A stretch of 16,827 bases of DNA from JAKVAV01 sp047632755 (GTDB lineage: Bacteria; Bacteroidota; Bacteroidia; Flavobacteriales_D; Cryomorphaceae): the NCBI GenBank assembly GCA_047632755.1, contig JBLIDT010000046.1:1-16827 (forward strand), written 5' to 3'. Both the position numbers and the translations under genes were made by a program. Shown piece after piece: positions 6,884-14,254 of this stretch (position 1 is its first letter; each line of letters begins with the position of its first letter). The notes beneath the pieces were generated by a model, which ran no database searches, was not told the DNA's origin, and was given only the letters and a program-made list of their open reading frames with translations.

Positions 6884-8734
6884 ATGAAAACTTGGATACT
6901 TACCTCACTGGCCATCGTGCTAACCTCTTTGGCCAGCGCCCAGAGTTACTCTGTAAACGGAGATGCCACTGACATTGGCGACAATTGTTACATCCTTACT
7001 CCTCCTTTAAATTTTCAGGGTGGAAGTATTTGGTACAACGATCAAATCGATCTCAATAATTCTTTTGATATTCAGTTTACCGCCTATTTTGACGACAACG
7101 ATGCGGGAGCTGATGGAATGGTATTCGTTTTTCAACAAGTTAGCAACACGGTAGTAGGCGTAAACGGTGGAGACATCGGATTCGGGGGATTTCAACCCTC
7201 CTTGGGAATCGAATTTGACATTTACCAAAACGGAAACCGAGGTGACCCCGCATTTGACCACATTGCCATCATAAGCGAAGGAAGCGTAGACCACAATAGC
7301 GCCTCAAATTTGGCTGGGCCCGTTCAGGCTTCAGCTACCGATCAGAATATTGAAGATGGGGAAGACCACATCGTTCAAATTTCTTGGGATCCCGAAACTC
7401 AGCTTCTCTCGTGCCGCTTTGATTGCGAACTGCGCGTAGAAATCAATACTGACCTGATCAATGATATTTTTGGTGGCGACCCCGTCGTTTATTGGGGCTT
7501 CACGGGTGCTACCGGTGGCCAGGTTGCCGAGATGCGGCTTTGTTTGGATCCATTCATTCTCGGTCTGCCAGAAGTCTATACGACTTGCCCTGGCGATGAA
7601 GTCCAGATTGTATTTAGCGAAAGCAATATCGGTACCTACAGCTGGGAGCCAGCAGAATTTCTGAATGACGCCACCATCCCGAACCCGATCGCCACGGTGT
7701 CTGATACCACTACGTTTGTTTTGACCTACACCGACCTGTGTGGGGTGACGCAGATCGATAGCACCCGCATTGATATATTGTTCCTCGATATCAACTTGGG
7801 CCAAGATTTTAATTTGTGCCCAGGCAATTCACTGGAAATTGCATTGCCCGAGGAATACGATTACGTTTGGTCGAATGGCTTTGAGGGCAATCCCATCACC
7901 ATCGATGAAGCGGGCGCCTATTATGTGGATGCCACTCTGGGAAATTGTTTCGGTAGCGATACCGTTGTGGTAGGTCTGGGAACGGATGTAATTGGGGTGA
8001 TCTTTGAATTGGTGCCGACCATTTGCGGCGACAGCAATGGCTCATTGACCATTACGGATGTGCAAGGAACGGGCGGCCCCTATATTTTTGACATTGGCGG
8101 CGAAACGCAAACCGATAGCCTTTTTGACAACCTCGATTCGGGTTTATACACCTTCACGGCTACGAGCCCCGATGGCTGCATTTTTACCGAAAGTTTCTCT
8201 ATTGAAAGCGTGCTTTTGGCGGAAGCAGGATTTAGCGTCGATCCTTCTTCAGGCCTTGCTCCACTCATTGTTGACATAACCGATTTGAGCAGCAACCGCA
8301 CCAACCTCTTCTACCTATTGGATGGCATAGTCGTGCCCAATACCGAAAGCCTAACTTTTGCTGAATACGGCACCTATACCCTAAGCCAATTTGTGTGGAA
8401 CAATTCCACCTTGTGCAGCGACACCTTTTCTTTGCAAATCATTGTGTTTCCACTCATCGACTTGATGATCCCAAATGTGGTGTCCCCCAATGGCGATGGC
8501 AAGAACGACCTCTTTAGCGTGAGACTTCAAGGCATCAGCTTTCTGGATGTGAAAATTTATAACCGCTGGGGAACGATTGTCCACGAAGCCAACGTGAGCG
8601 TAGACGACGAGGAATTCATCGATTTATGGGACCCGAGGGATGTCAGTTTTGGCGTGTATCACTACGTGATCCAATCAATTGGTGTCGATTCCAAAGGGTT
8701 TTTTGAAGAAGGCACCATTACCGTGCTGCAGTAG
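6884..8734 (+). CDS. Secreted L-type lectin-domain protein with T9SS CHU_C sorting domain
   Basis: 616 aa, likely a cell-surface or secreted glycan-binding adhesin. Residues 1-20 (MKTWILTSLAIVLTSLASAQ) form a signal peptide, which sets the start at 6884. Residues about 22-225 form a legume-lectin-like beta-sandwich, with DDNDAGADGMVFVFQ (69-84), LGIEFDIYQNG (107-117, the acidic metal/sugar-site strand) and WGFTGATGG. Ig-like modules follow, then a SprB-type repeat (about 375-445, NGSLTITDVQGTGGPYIF). A PKD-like unit (447-510, GFSVDPSSGLAPL) comes next. The last ~88 residues (from PNVVSPNGDGKNDLF, with KIYNRWG) are the gliding-motility-associated C-terminal domain used as a type B signal for type IX secretion. 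Ligand unknown. It converges on the sulfatase gene. Confidence 0.9.
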   Translation: MKTWILTSLAIVLTSLASAQSYSVNGDATDIGDNCYILTPPLNFQGGSIWYNDQIDLNNSFDIQFTAYFDDNDAGADGMVFVFQQVSNTVVGVNGGDIGFGGFQPSLGIEFDIYQNGNRGDPAFDHIAIISEGSVDHNSASNLAGPVQASATDQNIEDGEDHIVQISWDPETQLLSCRFDCELRVEINTDLINDIFGGDPVVYWGFTGATGGQVAEMRLCLDPFILGLPEVYTTCPGDEVQIVFSESNIGTYSWEPAEFLNDATIPNPIATVSDTTTFVLTYTDLCGVTQIDSTRIDILFLDINLGQDFNLCPGNSLEIALPEEYDYVWSNGFEGNPITIDEAGAYYVDATLGNCFGSDTVVVGLGTDVIGVIFELVPTICGDSNGSLTITDVQGTGGPYIFDIGGETQTDSLFDNLDSGLYTFTATSPDGCIFTESFSIESVLLAEAGFSVDPSSGLAPLIVDITDLSSNRTNLFYLLDGIVVPNTESLTFAEYGTYTLSQFVWNNSTLCSDTFSLQIIVFPLIDLMIPNVVSPNGDGKNDLFSVRLQGISFLDVKIYNRWGTIVHEANVSVDDEEFIDLWDPRDVSFGVYHYVIQSIGVDSKGFFEEGTITVLQ

Positions 8735-8752
8735 GTGCAACACATGCGCTGT

Positions 8753-8772
8753 CCTTGATTTGAAAGGCAAGG
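8753..8772. terminator. Possible terminator hairpin between convergent genes
   Basis: CCTTG and CAAGG flank a 10-nt loop in the 43-bp gap between the convergent lectin and sulfatase stops. The stem is only 5 bp and no strong T-run follows, so it is weak support for a shared terminator. Confidence 0.25.
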
Positions 8773-8777
8773 CAGAT

Positions 8778-10082
8778 TCAATTTCTTATGACAGCTAGTT
8801 CCTCTTCGAGCATCGCCTTCGCGTTCAATTGATCTGTGGTGAGGTTGGTTATGTCTAGTTCATTTTGTTCGTAGGGGTCATTGACAAGGTCGTACATTTC
8901 TGTGCTGCCATCGGCACTTATTATTAGTTTGTACTCTTCATTTCTGATGGCCCATGAGTCGGTTGATCCGTTATTCATTTCGGAATATTGAAATGTTCTA
9001 TGCGAACCATTTTGACTCAGTAAAGACTTAAAACTCATACTGTCGTGAACTTCTTGAACACTGACCCCTGCTAGTTCTGCAATGGTGGCAAACAGATCTG
9101 TACTGGAAATTAGACTGCTGTCTTCGCCACTGCGGTCAACCCCTTTGCCCGAAATGAACATCGGTACATTCACGCCGCCTTGATAGAGCGTGCCTTTGGC
9201 TTTAGCGCTCGAATACGGAGATTGTGCCACTTGATTCGGCGTTCCATTGTCTCCTATGAAAATTATGACGGTATTTTCGAGTTCAGACTCAGGTATACTT
9301 GCCAAGATGCGACCCATCTGAAAATCTATCGATTCAATCGCTGCCATGTAGTAGGGCATTGGGTCAGCACCGTCTGCGTATGGCGCAAGTGTGCCTTGCG
9401 AATGAGATGCTGCTGGTGGGGCATGAAAGGGAGTGTGCGGTGCATTGTAGGCCAGCCAAAGAAACCAGGGCTTCGACTGCCCATTGATCCAATCAATAGA
9501 AAGATCGGTAAAGACTTCTGATGCATATTCCGTCTCAAGTTCAGTTATGCCGTCTTCCGTCAGTTGCCACTGGTAGTAGTTTTCTACGGCACCTCGAATC
9601 AATCCTGAATAGTAATCCAGTCCAAAAATCTCTGGGTTAAACGATGAATTTGAACCCGCTAGGTGCCATTTGCCGATTAGGGCAGTCGCGTATAAATTAT
9701 TCGTTCGGTCATTGATGAAGTTTTGGAGAATATCCTCCGACTGATCCAGTTCATCGTTGGCCCATTTCACACCAGTTCGGTAGCCATATTTTCCAGTAAT
9801 AATAGAAGCGCGTGTTGGAGAACAGGTGGGATAAACCCATAAATTTTGAAAGGAAATGCCTTCATTTCTAAGGGCATTTATATTTGGCGTATTCGCTTTT
9901 ACTGTGCCCTCCGGAAACCCAGAAATGGCATCCTTGCCCAAGTCATCTGCAATAATCAATAGGATATTTGGTGCCGTAGAAACTGACGTTACGCTTTCTT
10001 CCTCATTGTCCTTATTGCAACTTTGCGATACCCCAAGTAGGACCGTAACTGTGAGTATTCTTAAGGAAAAAGGTATGGACAT
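8778..10082 (-). CDS. Sulfatase (arylsulfatase-like), predicted surface lipoprotein
   Basis: 434 aa from ATG 10082; an upstream in-frame start at 10127 would bury the leader and is rejected. The N-terminus MSIPFSLRILTVTVLLGVSQSC gives lipid Cys22. The acidic NKDNEEE that follows resembles the Bacteroidota lipoprotein export signal for surface display. Type I sulfatase features: D46-D47 (NILLIIADDLG) and D278-N279 (FIGDNG) as calcium ligands, and C87 in C-S-P-T-R, the formylglycine signature. NAPHTPFHAP and YQGGVNVPMFISGKG are also family-typical. It hydrolyses sulfate esters, probably on glycans, outside the cell. It needs a formylglycine-generating or anaerobic maturase, not present here. 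Substrate subfamily cannot be set by eye. Confidence 0.92.
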   Translation of the reverse strand: MSIPFSLRILTVTVLLGVSQSCNKDNEEESVTSVSTAPNILLIIADDLGKDAISGFPEGTVKANTPNINALRNEGISFQNLWVYPTCSPTRASIITGKYGYRTGVKWANDELDQSEDILQNFINDRTNNLYATALIGKWHLAGSNSSFNPEIFGLDYYSGLIRGAVENYYQWQLTEDGITELETEYASEVFTDLSIDWINGQSKPWFLWLAYNAPHTPFHAPPAASHSQGTLAPYADGADPMPYYMAAIESIDFQMGRILASIPESELENTVIIFIGDNGTPNQVAQSPYSSAKAKGTLYQGGVNVPMFISGKGVDRSGEDSSLISSTDLFATIAELAGVSVQEVHDSMSFKSLLSQNGSHRTFQYSEMNNGSTDSWAIRNEEYKLIISADGSTEMYDLVNDPYEQNELDITNLTTDQLNAKAMLEEELAVIRN

Positions 10083-10776
10083 AATTGCTTTATTTCTAAT
10101 CGGCCTCACTGGCCATGAATCCTCCACTCTTTGTGGTGACTGCTCGTTCTATAAAATGTGATACTGAAATCAAATCATGCATGTGCCCATCCCATAGAAC
10201 CGATTCCGATTGACTGATTGATGCATGAGCCAGCGGCTCAATGTCAGTATTATAGCTGTTGCCAATGCGGGATATCTTTTTCATTTGGCTCTGATTAACC
10301 CTTTGGACTTTTCTATTTGCGATAGGTTTAATAGTGTCGAGAAGTGAAGCGGATGCTTGAGAAAAAAATTCAAAATATGCTGGTCGAACCCATGCGGGTA
10401 GAATTGCTCTTTTGACTCTACGGCAAGGAAAGTTAGCCGGTACAGCAATGGGTTAATACTTCGCCAAAAGAAGGTTGGTTTTGTGGTGAAGGAGGGTTTT
10501 TTTGGAAGGGAAATGAGATCGATTGATTGTGAAAATGCTGGGGGATTGGAGTCTAAGAGAAACACAGGGCGGCTCAAGCAGCGTTGTAAAGAGGCCTATA
10601 ATACCCGAAGTGAGATTTTTTTTGCCATATTTTGGATGTCCCCAACCCATTTCTCTTTAGCGAAAGAAAATATCACTATGCGGATGCTGGCTTCAAACAG
10701 CACCTATTATATTGACTATTCTATTCAGAAAGGAGACGACGGTAACATTGCCATCACTGAGCCCTCAATATAAGTT
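10083..10776. other. Long region without a confident gene
   Basis: Nearly 700 bp. It contains a TGAGCC-AGC-GGCTCA hairpin (10226-10240). Two short minus-strand frames are also present (98 codons ending at 10281, and 62 codons from 10284 to 10096, overlapping as ATGA), together with a plus-strand frame (10483-10773). None shows a recognised domain, leader or clear ribosome-binding site. The overlap and the position next to an attC-like site leave open a decayed or novel cassette. Confidence 0.4.
10226..10240. repeat. Small hairpin TGAGCC-AGC-GGCTCA
   Basis: Perfect 6-bp arms with a 3-nt loop in the gap upstream of the sulfatase. Function unknown. Confidence 0.45.
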
Positions 10777-10822
10777 GCCGTAACTGACGATAGGAAGCTA
10801 TGCATTCTATACAATGTTGGCG
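10777..10822 (-). repeat. Short attC-like site 1
   Basis: A 46-bp imperfect inverted repeat: left arm GCCGTAACTGACGATAG, right arm CTATACAATGTTGGC. Its right half (GCTATGC, CTATACAATGTTGGCGTGTCGT) is clearly homologous to the right half of site 4 (13188-13216). On the minus strand it opens with CGCCAAC 12 nt after the stop of the 255-aa gene, the position of an R'' box after a cassette gene. It is shorter than ordinary attC sites. Confidence 0.5.
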
Positions 10823-10834
10823 TGTCGTCTTTTT

Positions 10835-11602
10835 TTATTTTTCTCCGCGGTTATCCCAATTCATTATCCAAAAGTAAAATTCAGTCACCATAAGTCGCTT
10901 TACAAATGGATCATCATAATTGTCCACATTTTCTAAAAATCCATTTGAAACGACTCCTGGAGAAATATTACCCTCTTCATGTTCTGCAACTGCGACTCCG
11001 TGGGTAAATGAGTCTTTTGGTGCATATTTTAAAAGGCCATACAGGAAATCACCTTGAGAATTGGTGCGAAGAGAATTAAGTCGTTTTTCTTCCCACTCCT
11101 TTTCTATTCGTGCTACTTCAGCAGAATCGAATTTATGAATGGGTACAATATCTTCTTCGATCAAGTCAAGATTCAGTGCGCCAAGGTCTCGAATTAAAGA
11201 AGTGTCTGCGGGTTTAGAAGGTGGTAATACTTTGCTGAAGTCATGCTTGAATTCATAGTTTTCATAACCGTAGAGCCAAATCTCTTTTTGTAGTCCCGTT
11301 GATTCAAAGGACTCAATAATTTTTGCATTGCGTTCAGTCTCCAAAATCCATGATTCTTTGGGTTCGTTGTGCTGAGCAATCTGTTTTAGAAATGCCATGG
11401 ATCTGTCCCGAGGAGTATCTAGATCGGGATAGTTGGTTAGCAAGAAGCGGTCAAAAGAATCAACAGCGTCATTCAAAATTGCAGCCTTCTCTGCGCCCAG
11501 AAACGCATTAAACTTTTCAAATTCTACTTCAGCCGTCTCCTGTCCCAAAGACAAAACACTGATCTGGAGCAAGGTCAATATGAAAAATAATGTTCGTCTC
11601 AT
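10835..11602 (-). CDS. Secreted protein of unknown function, putative cassette gene
   Basis: 255 aa from ATG 11602. The frame is open to 11674, but the start is chosen because it puts the signal peptide MRRTLFFILTLLQISVLSLG at the N-terminus. The mature part is charged and mainly helical (FEKFNAFLGAEKAAILNDAV; ARIEKEWEEKRLNSL), with aromatic C-terminal motifs (VTEFYFWIMNWDNRG). No domain is recognised. It is the last of four minus-strand genes separated by attC-like sites. The ATG lies about 10 nt after the border of site 2, and the stop lies 12 nt before site 1, as expected for a gene cassette. It is probably transcribed alone from a promoter within the preceding site. Confidence 0.7.
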   Translation of the reverse strand: MRRTLFFILTLLQISVLSLGQETAEVEFEKFNAFLGAEKAAILNDAVDSFDRFLLTNYPDLDTPRDRSMAFLKQIAQHNEPKESWILETERNAKIIESFESTGLQKEIWLYGYENYEFKHDFSKVLPPSKPADTSLIRDLGALNLDLIEEDIVPIHKFDSAEVARIEKEWEEKRLNSLRTNSQGDFLYGLLKYAPKDSFTHGVAVAEHEEGNISPGVVSNGFLENVDNYDDPFVKRLMVTEFYFWIMNWDNRGEK

Positions 11603-11612
11603 TTCTTTGTGC

Positions 11613-11808
11613 ACGCCAGCGTGTTGCGCATGAAACGTAGCGTATAAATAAGTACTAACTTTTCGGATTAGCAAAGAGCCGAATTTTCATATTTTGTTTT
11701 CAACTGATCAATCTCAAAATCCAAATTCAAAAAATTGGAGTTCTTAATAGATACACTAAAAACCTCTAGGAATGCTCACAAAATCTGTGATTTATAAACG
11801 GTGTTAGC
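11613..11808 (-). repeat. attC-like site 2 (diverged)
   Basis: It lies between the 255-aa gene and the BLUF gene. The left part (GTGCACGCCAGCG, then CATGAAACGTAGCG and CTAACTTTTCGGATTAGCAA) aligns with the left part of site 4, including the internal ACTTTTCAATTAGCAA block. The right end is TATAAACGGTGTTAGC. At nearly 200 bp it is longer than standard attC and its GTT box on the minus strand is degraded (GCTGGCG). It may be a fusion of two sites or carry extra sequence. Confidence 0.45.
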
Positions 11809-11838
11809 AATTGTATTCAATACTTTTTAAACTATCCA

Positions 11839-12255
11839 TCAATCTATCTTATCTAACAAAAAGGCAGCAATCTCAGGGAGGCGAATAATAATATCTTCGA
11901 TTACCTGAGGGTCGTTCAAATCAGTCCGAATCCCAGGTATTAGGCTCAATTCTGGCTCGTCAAAATCTGCACAGCCCATTGTCCAATTAGAGAAGAGGCG
12001 TCTATCCACAGTAGAGTCCATGATTATTTTAATATCGTTATGGCGTGGATCCCTAAGTATGCGTGTTAAAAGATTGCCAACAGCCTCTGACTCGCCTTCA
12101 AAAACTTGAAGAAAATTCCCTTTCCTATGCATGAGAACGCCAGTGACCTCATCTATTGTATTAAAAGCGCGTGATTCATGGAGCAGGTCCAGCAAACCAC
12201 GTTTACTGAACTGCTCTGATGCTTGACTAGTGTAGATGATGCGACGAAGTGCCAT
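11839..12255 (-). CDS. BLUF-domain blue-light photoreceptor, putative cassette gene
   Basis: 138 aa, a stand-alone BLUF domain that binds FAD and senses blue light by rewiring a Tyr-Gln-flavin hydrogen-bond network. The key residues are present: Y8 (RRIIYTSQAS), N32 (RAFNTIDEVTGVL), Q50 (GNFLQVFEGE), and W91/M93 (FSNWTMG). The fold ends near residue 95. The remaining ~40 residues (LIPGIRTDL..., IIIRLPEIAAFLLDKID) form the C-terminal helices usual in short BLUF proteins. There is no output domain, so it should act through a partner, perhaps a cyclase/phosphodiesterase or a transcription factor encoded elsewhere. It is flanked by attC-like sites 2 and 3, suggesting it moved as a single-gene cassette. 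Confidence 0.92.
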   Translation of the reverse strand: MALRRIIYTSQASEQFSKRGLLDLLHESRAFNTIDEVTGVLMHRKGNFLQVFEGESEAVGNLLTRILRDPRHNDIKIIMDSTVDRRLFSNWTMGCADFDEPELSLIPGIRTDLNDPQVIEDIIIRLPEIAAFLLDKID

Positions 12256-12304
12256 AATGAAGGATGTTTTGGTTTATTCAATGTCTAATCATTTTATAAT
12301 TATT

Positions 12305-12432
12305 GCGAACGCCATGGCTAAGAAACGAGGGGTTTTTGGAACACGTTAATGGCCATATTGCCGTGATTAATGTTGAAGGTAATCATCTTCATTTTAACGA
12401 GATCCCGCATGCATTCTTGTATACTGTTGGGC
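12305..12432 (-). repeat. attC-like site 3
   Basis: 128 bp between the BLUF gene and the 209-aa gene. On the minus strand it begins GCCCAAC (12432-12426), a perfect RYYYAAC match, 7 nt after the stop of the 209-aa gene. It ends GTTCGC (12310-12305) upstream of the BLUF ATG. The outer arms pair imperfectly (GCCCAACAGTATACAAGAATG against GCGAAC, GGCTAAGAAACG). ACTGT/ACAGT also flank the GTTGGGC core locally. Confidence 0.55.
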
Positions 12433-12439
12433 ACAGTAT

Positions 12440-13069
12440 TTATTCTTTTCTATCGTCACGTTTGTATTGATCGTTCAAAGTCAAATAGTGTATCGCTACT
12501 ATGAATTTTACACGAGTATCGTCAACATTGTACATGATAGAGTCCAAGAGCATAGATCCAAACAAGCCTGGTCCTATATCTCCGCCTTCTGCGAGAATCG
12601 AATCGTAGTAAAATTCGATTCTCTCATAGCTCGCTGCAGTTCTTTTTACGAAATCAAGGTACTTGTCGTCGTGAGCAAAAAAAACAGTTTTGAAAATGCC
12701 CTTCGGTTGAGTCGATTCGCGGAGATCATATTCTTGCCTATCCCTGAAAGACCATATCCTGTAGAATGTTGAATCCTTGAATGCCTTATAAACTCCTTTT
12801 TGTCGGTCAAATGATATGTTTATGTCAAATTCACCTGATTCTTTGGTTTGTTCCATTCGCTTAAAAAAGTCCGAATAGCAAGTATTAAGGTCATCCGAAT
12901 GTTGTTCTGAGCATACCGATTCATTGAAGTAATCGAAAAGCATTTGTAAATCTTCTATCTCTGGCGTTGTGAATGATTCTTGAATTGTCTCATTGTCCGA
13001 TAGTCTACTTTGACCTGCTGAATATTGAGCAAGTCCAATGAGAAATCCGATGATTAGAAGGTGCTTCAT
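12440..13069 (-). CDS. Secreted protein of unknown function, putative cassette gene
   Basis: 209 aa. The signal peptide MKHLLIIGFLIGLAQYSAGQ predicts export. The mature protein has two Cys (SVCSEQHSDDLNTCYSDFF) that could form a disulfide. It then has a mixed alpha/beta stretch rich in aromatic and acidic residues (GVYKAFKDSTFYRIWSF; ERIEFYYDSIL; VKFIVAIHYLTLNDQY). No known domain is recognised. It is set exactly between two attC-like sites: the ATG is 11 nt after GTTGGGC of site 4, and the stop is 7 nt before GCCCAAC of site 3 (minus strand), the tightest cassette geometry in the window. Base composition is AT-rich like the other cassettes. Confidence 0.72.
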   Translation of the reverse strand: MKHLLIIGFLIGLAQYSAGQSRLSDNETIQESFTTPEIEDLQMLFDYFNESVCSEQHSDDLNTCYSDFFKRMEQTKESGEFDINISFDRQKGVYKAFKDSTFYRIWSFRDRQEYDLRESTQPKGIFKTVFFAHDDKYLDFVKRTAASYERIEFYYDSILAEGGDIGPGLFGSMLLDSIMYNVDDTRVKFIVAIHYLTLNDQYKRDDRKE

Positions 13070-13080
13070 TTATTTATTGT

Positions 13081-13211
13081 GCCCAACGTTCAATGTATGA
13101 GAAGTAGCGGTTTAAAACCCACTTACTTTTCAATTAGCAAGATACTTAATTAAAACAAAAAGCGGTTGGAGATTACTCCCAAACCGCTATTGCTTATACA
13201 TATTGTTGGCG
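13081..13211 (-). repeat. attC-like site 4 (best example)
   Basis: A 131-bp site between the bestrophin and 209-aa genes. The outer arms 13081-13113 and 13181-13211 are about 31-33 nt and pair with few mismatches (ATGTATGAGAAGTAGCGGTTT against ATGTATAAGCAATAGCGGTTT). The extra unpaired bases fit attC extrahelical bases. On the minus strand it runs from CGCCAAC to GTTGGGC, the latter a perfect GTTRRRY. An inner hairpin (13161-13188, AGCGGTT-GGAG-ATTA-CTCC-CA-AACCGCT) competes for the same right arm. Confidence 0.7.
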
Positions 13212-13218
13212 TGTCGTT

Positions 13219-14223
13219 TTACATTAATACATCATTCACGGGTTTTAGCTTTTCTGGAATATTTGCTTCATCAAGCATTTCTTTTAAATCAATTTCTATG
13301 GTTCTACAAATTGCATTTAATGGGACATCATTTATTCCATTTTCGAAAGGGTTTTCACTTGAATCCCCGACATCTTCCATGGTTTGAAAAATCCAAGAAA
13401 TTAAAATAGAAGCAGGTATAGTTATCCAAACAAAACTGTGCTCAGCGATAACTGAAACGAGCCCGAAGGGCAACAACGTTATGAAAATTGCTACAAATAC
13501 TTGACTGAAAAAACCATATTGTCTCGGAAAGGGAAATGTCTTAATTCTTTCTGCAGCTCCTTGGTAATTGAAGAACGCTTCTATCATTTTTTCTATATCG
13601 CTATGCTCAAATTCAGTGAATAACCTTTTTCTTTTTAATTCCGTCAGCTGAGCACTTTGTTCTTTTAGTAAATAGGTGGCCTTGTTCGTTTTATGGGGTA
13701 GCTCCTTCTTTTCTTTTTCATTGAGATAGTTTTCTGAAATATATTTTACATTTTTAATGTACATTTCTTCCAGCGTTTCGCCTGTTGCTCTTGATGAGAT
13801 TTCATGATAGTTATGGCCATCCCAGACAGAAGTTTTCCTCAATTGAGTTCTTAGTACATTGATATAAGCCAAATGCCTGTAGATAAGCTCTTTTTTTATT
13901 TTTTGTAATTCATCATCACTCAAACCGTCATCATTTAACCAATTTGAAACCCAAGTGCCAAAGGTTCTGCTGCTATTTACGATCCCTCCCCAAATTTTAC
14001 GCGCTTCCCACAGTCTGTCATAAGAAGCGTTGTTTTTAAAGCCAATATAAAATGCTACAGCTGTACCAATAGTAGCAATGGGGAGAAAGGGAACGGAAAG
14101 AAATTTCCATCCTAATATTTCATAGCAAACACAAACCGCAGTAGAAAGTAAACTAGCGTATAATAGTAACTTCCATGAAAAAATGAATATTATTTTAGGA
14201 TGTATATTTCTTCTTGTGATCAT
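13219..14223 (-). CDS. Bestrophin-family (RFP-TM/UPF0187) channel, putative cassette gene
   Basis: 334 aa, a homologue of bacterial bestrophins such as YneE: pentameric ion channels of the inner membrane (the characterised Klebsiella protein conducts cations, animal relatives anions). Hydrophobic segments lie near residues 12-34, 42-60, 235-255 and 262-280. The family signature FLPIATIGTAVAFYIGFKNN followed by ASYDRLWEARKIWGG is clear, as is the C-terminal VPLNAICRTIEIDLKEML. Length is normal for the family and the frame is intact. It is the first of the minus-strand cassette-like genes: its ATG is about 32 nt after GTTGGCG at 14255-14261, and its stop 7 nt before site 4. The ion and physiological role are unknown. 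Confidence 0.88.
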   Translation of the reverse strand: MITRRNIHPKIIFIFSWKLLLYASLLSTAVCVCYEILGWKFLSVPFLPIATIGTAVAFYIGFKNNASYDRLWEARKIWGGIVNSSRTFGTWVSNWLNDDGLSDDELQKIKKELIYRHLAYINVLRTQLRKTSVWDGHNYHEISSRATGETLEEMYIKNVKYISENYLNEKEKKELPHKTNKATYLLKEQSAQLTELKRKRLFTEFEHSDIEKMIEAFFNYQGAAERIKTFPFPRQYGFFSQVFVAIFITLLPFGLVSVIAEHSFVWITIPASILISWIFQTMEDVGDSSENPFENGINDVPLNAICRTIEIDLKEMLDEANIPEKLKPVNDVLM

Positions 14224-14254
14224 GTTCTATTCGTTTTTTACTTTTTGAGAATGC

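Noticed and set aside
10096..10577. Two short minus-strand frames (98 and 62 codons) as genes
   Set aside because: Composition is Ser/Phe/Leu-rich without a recognisable family and starts lack support; kept only as an observation because of the ATGA overlap.
10483..10773. 96-codon plus-strand frame starting at GTG
   Set aside because: No domain, leader or ribosome-binding site; it opposes another weak frame and ends at attC-like site 1. Neither strand is convincing.
10777..13211. CRISPR-like array from the recurring GTTGGCG/AAC boxes
   Set aside because: The intervals are gene-sized and irregular and the repeats are diverged inverted-repeat sites, so cassette-type sites fit and CRISPR does not.
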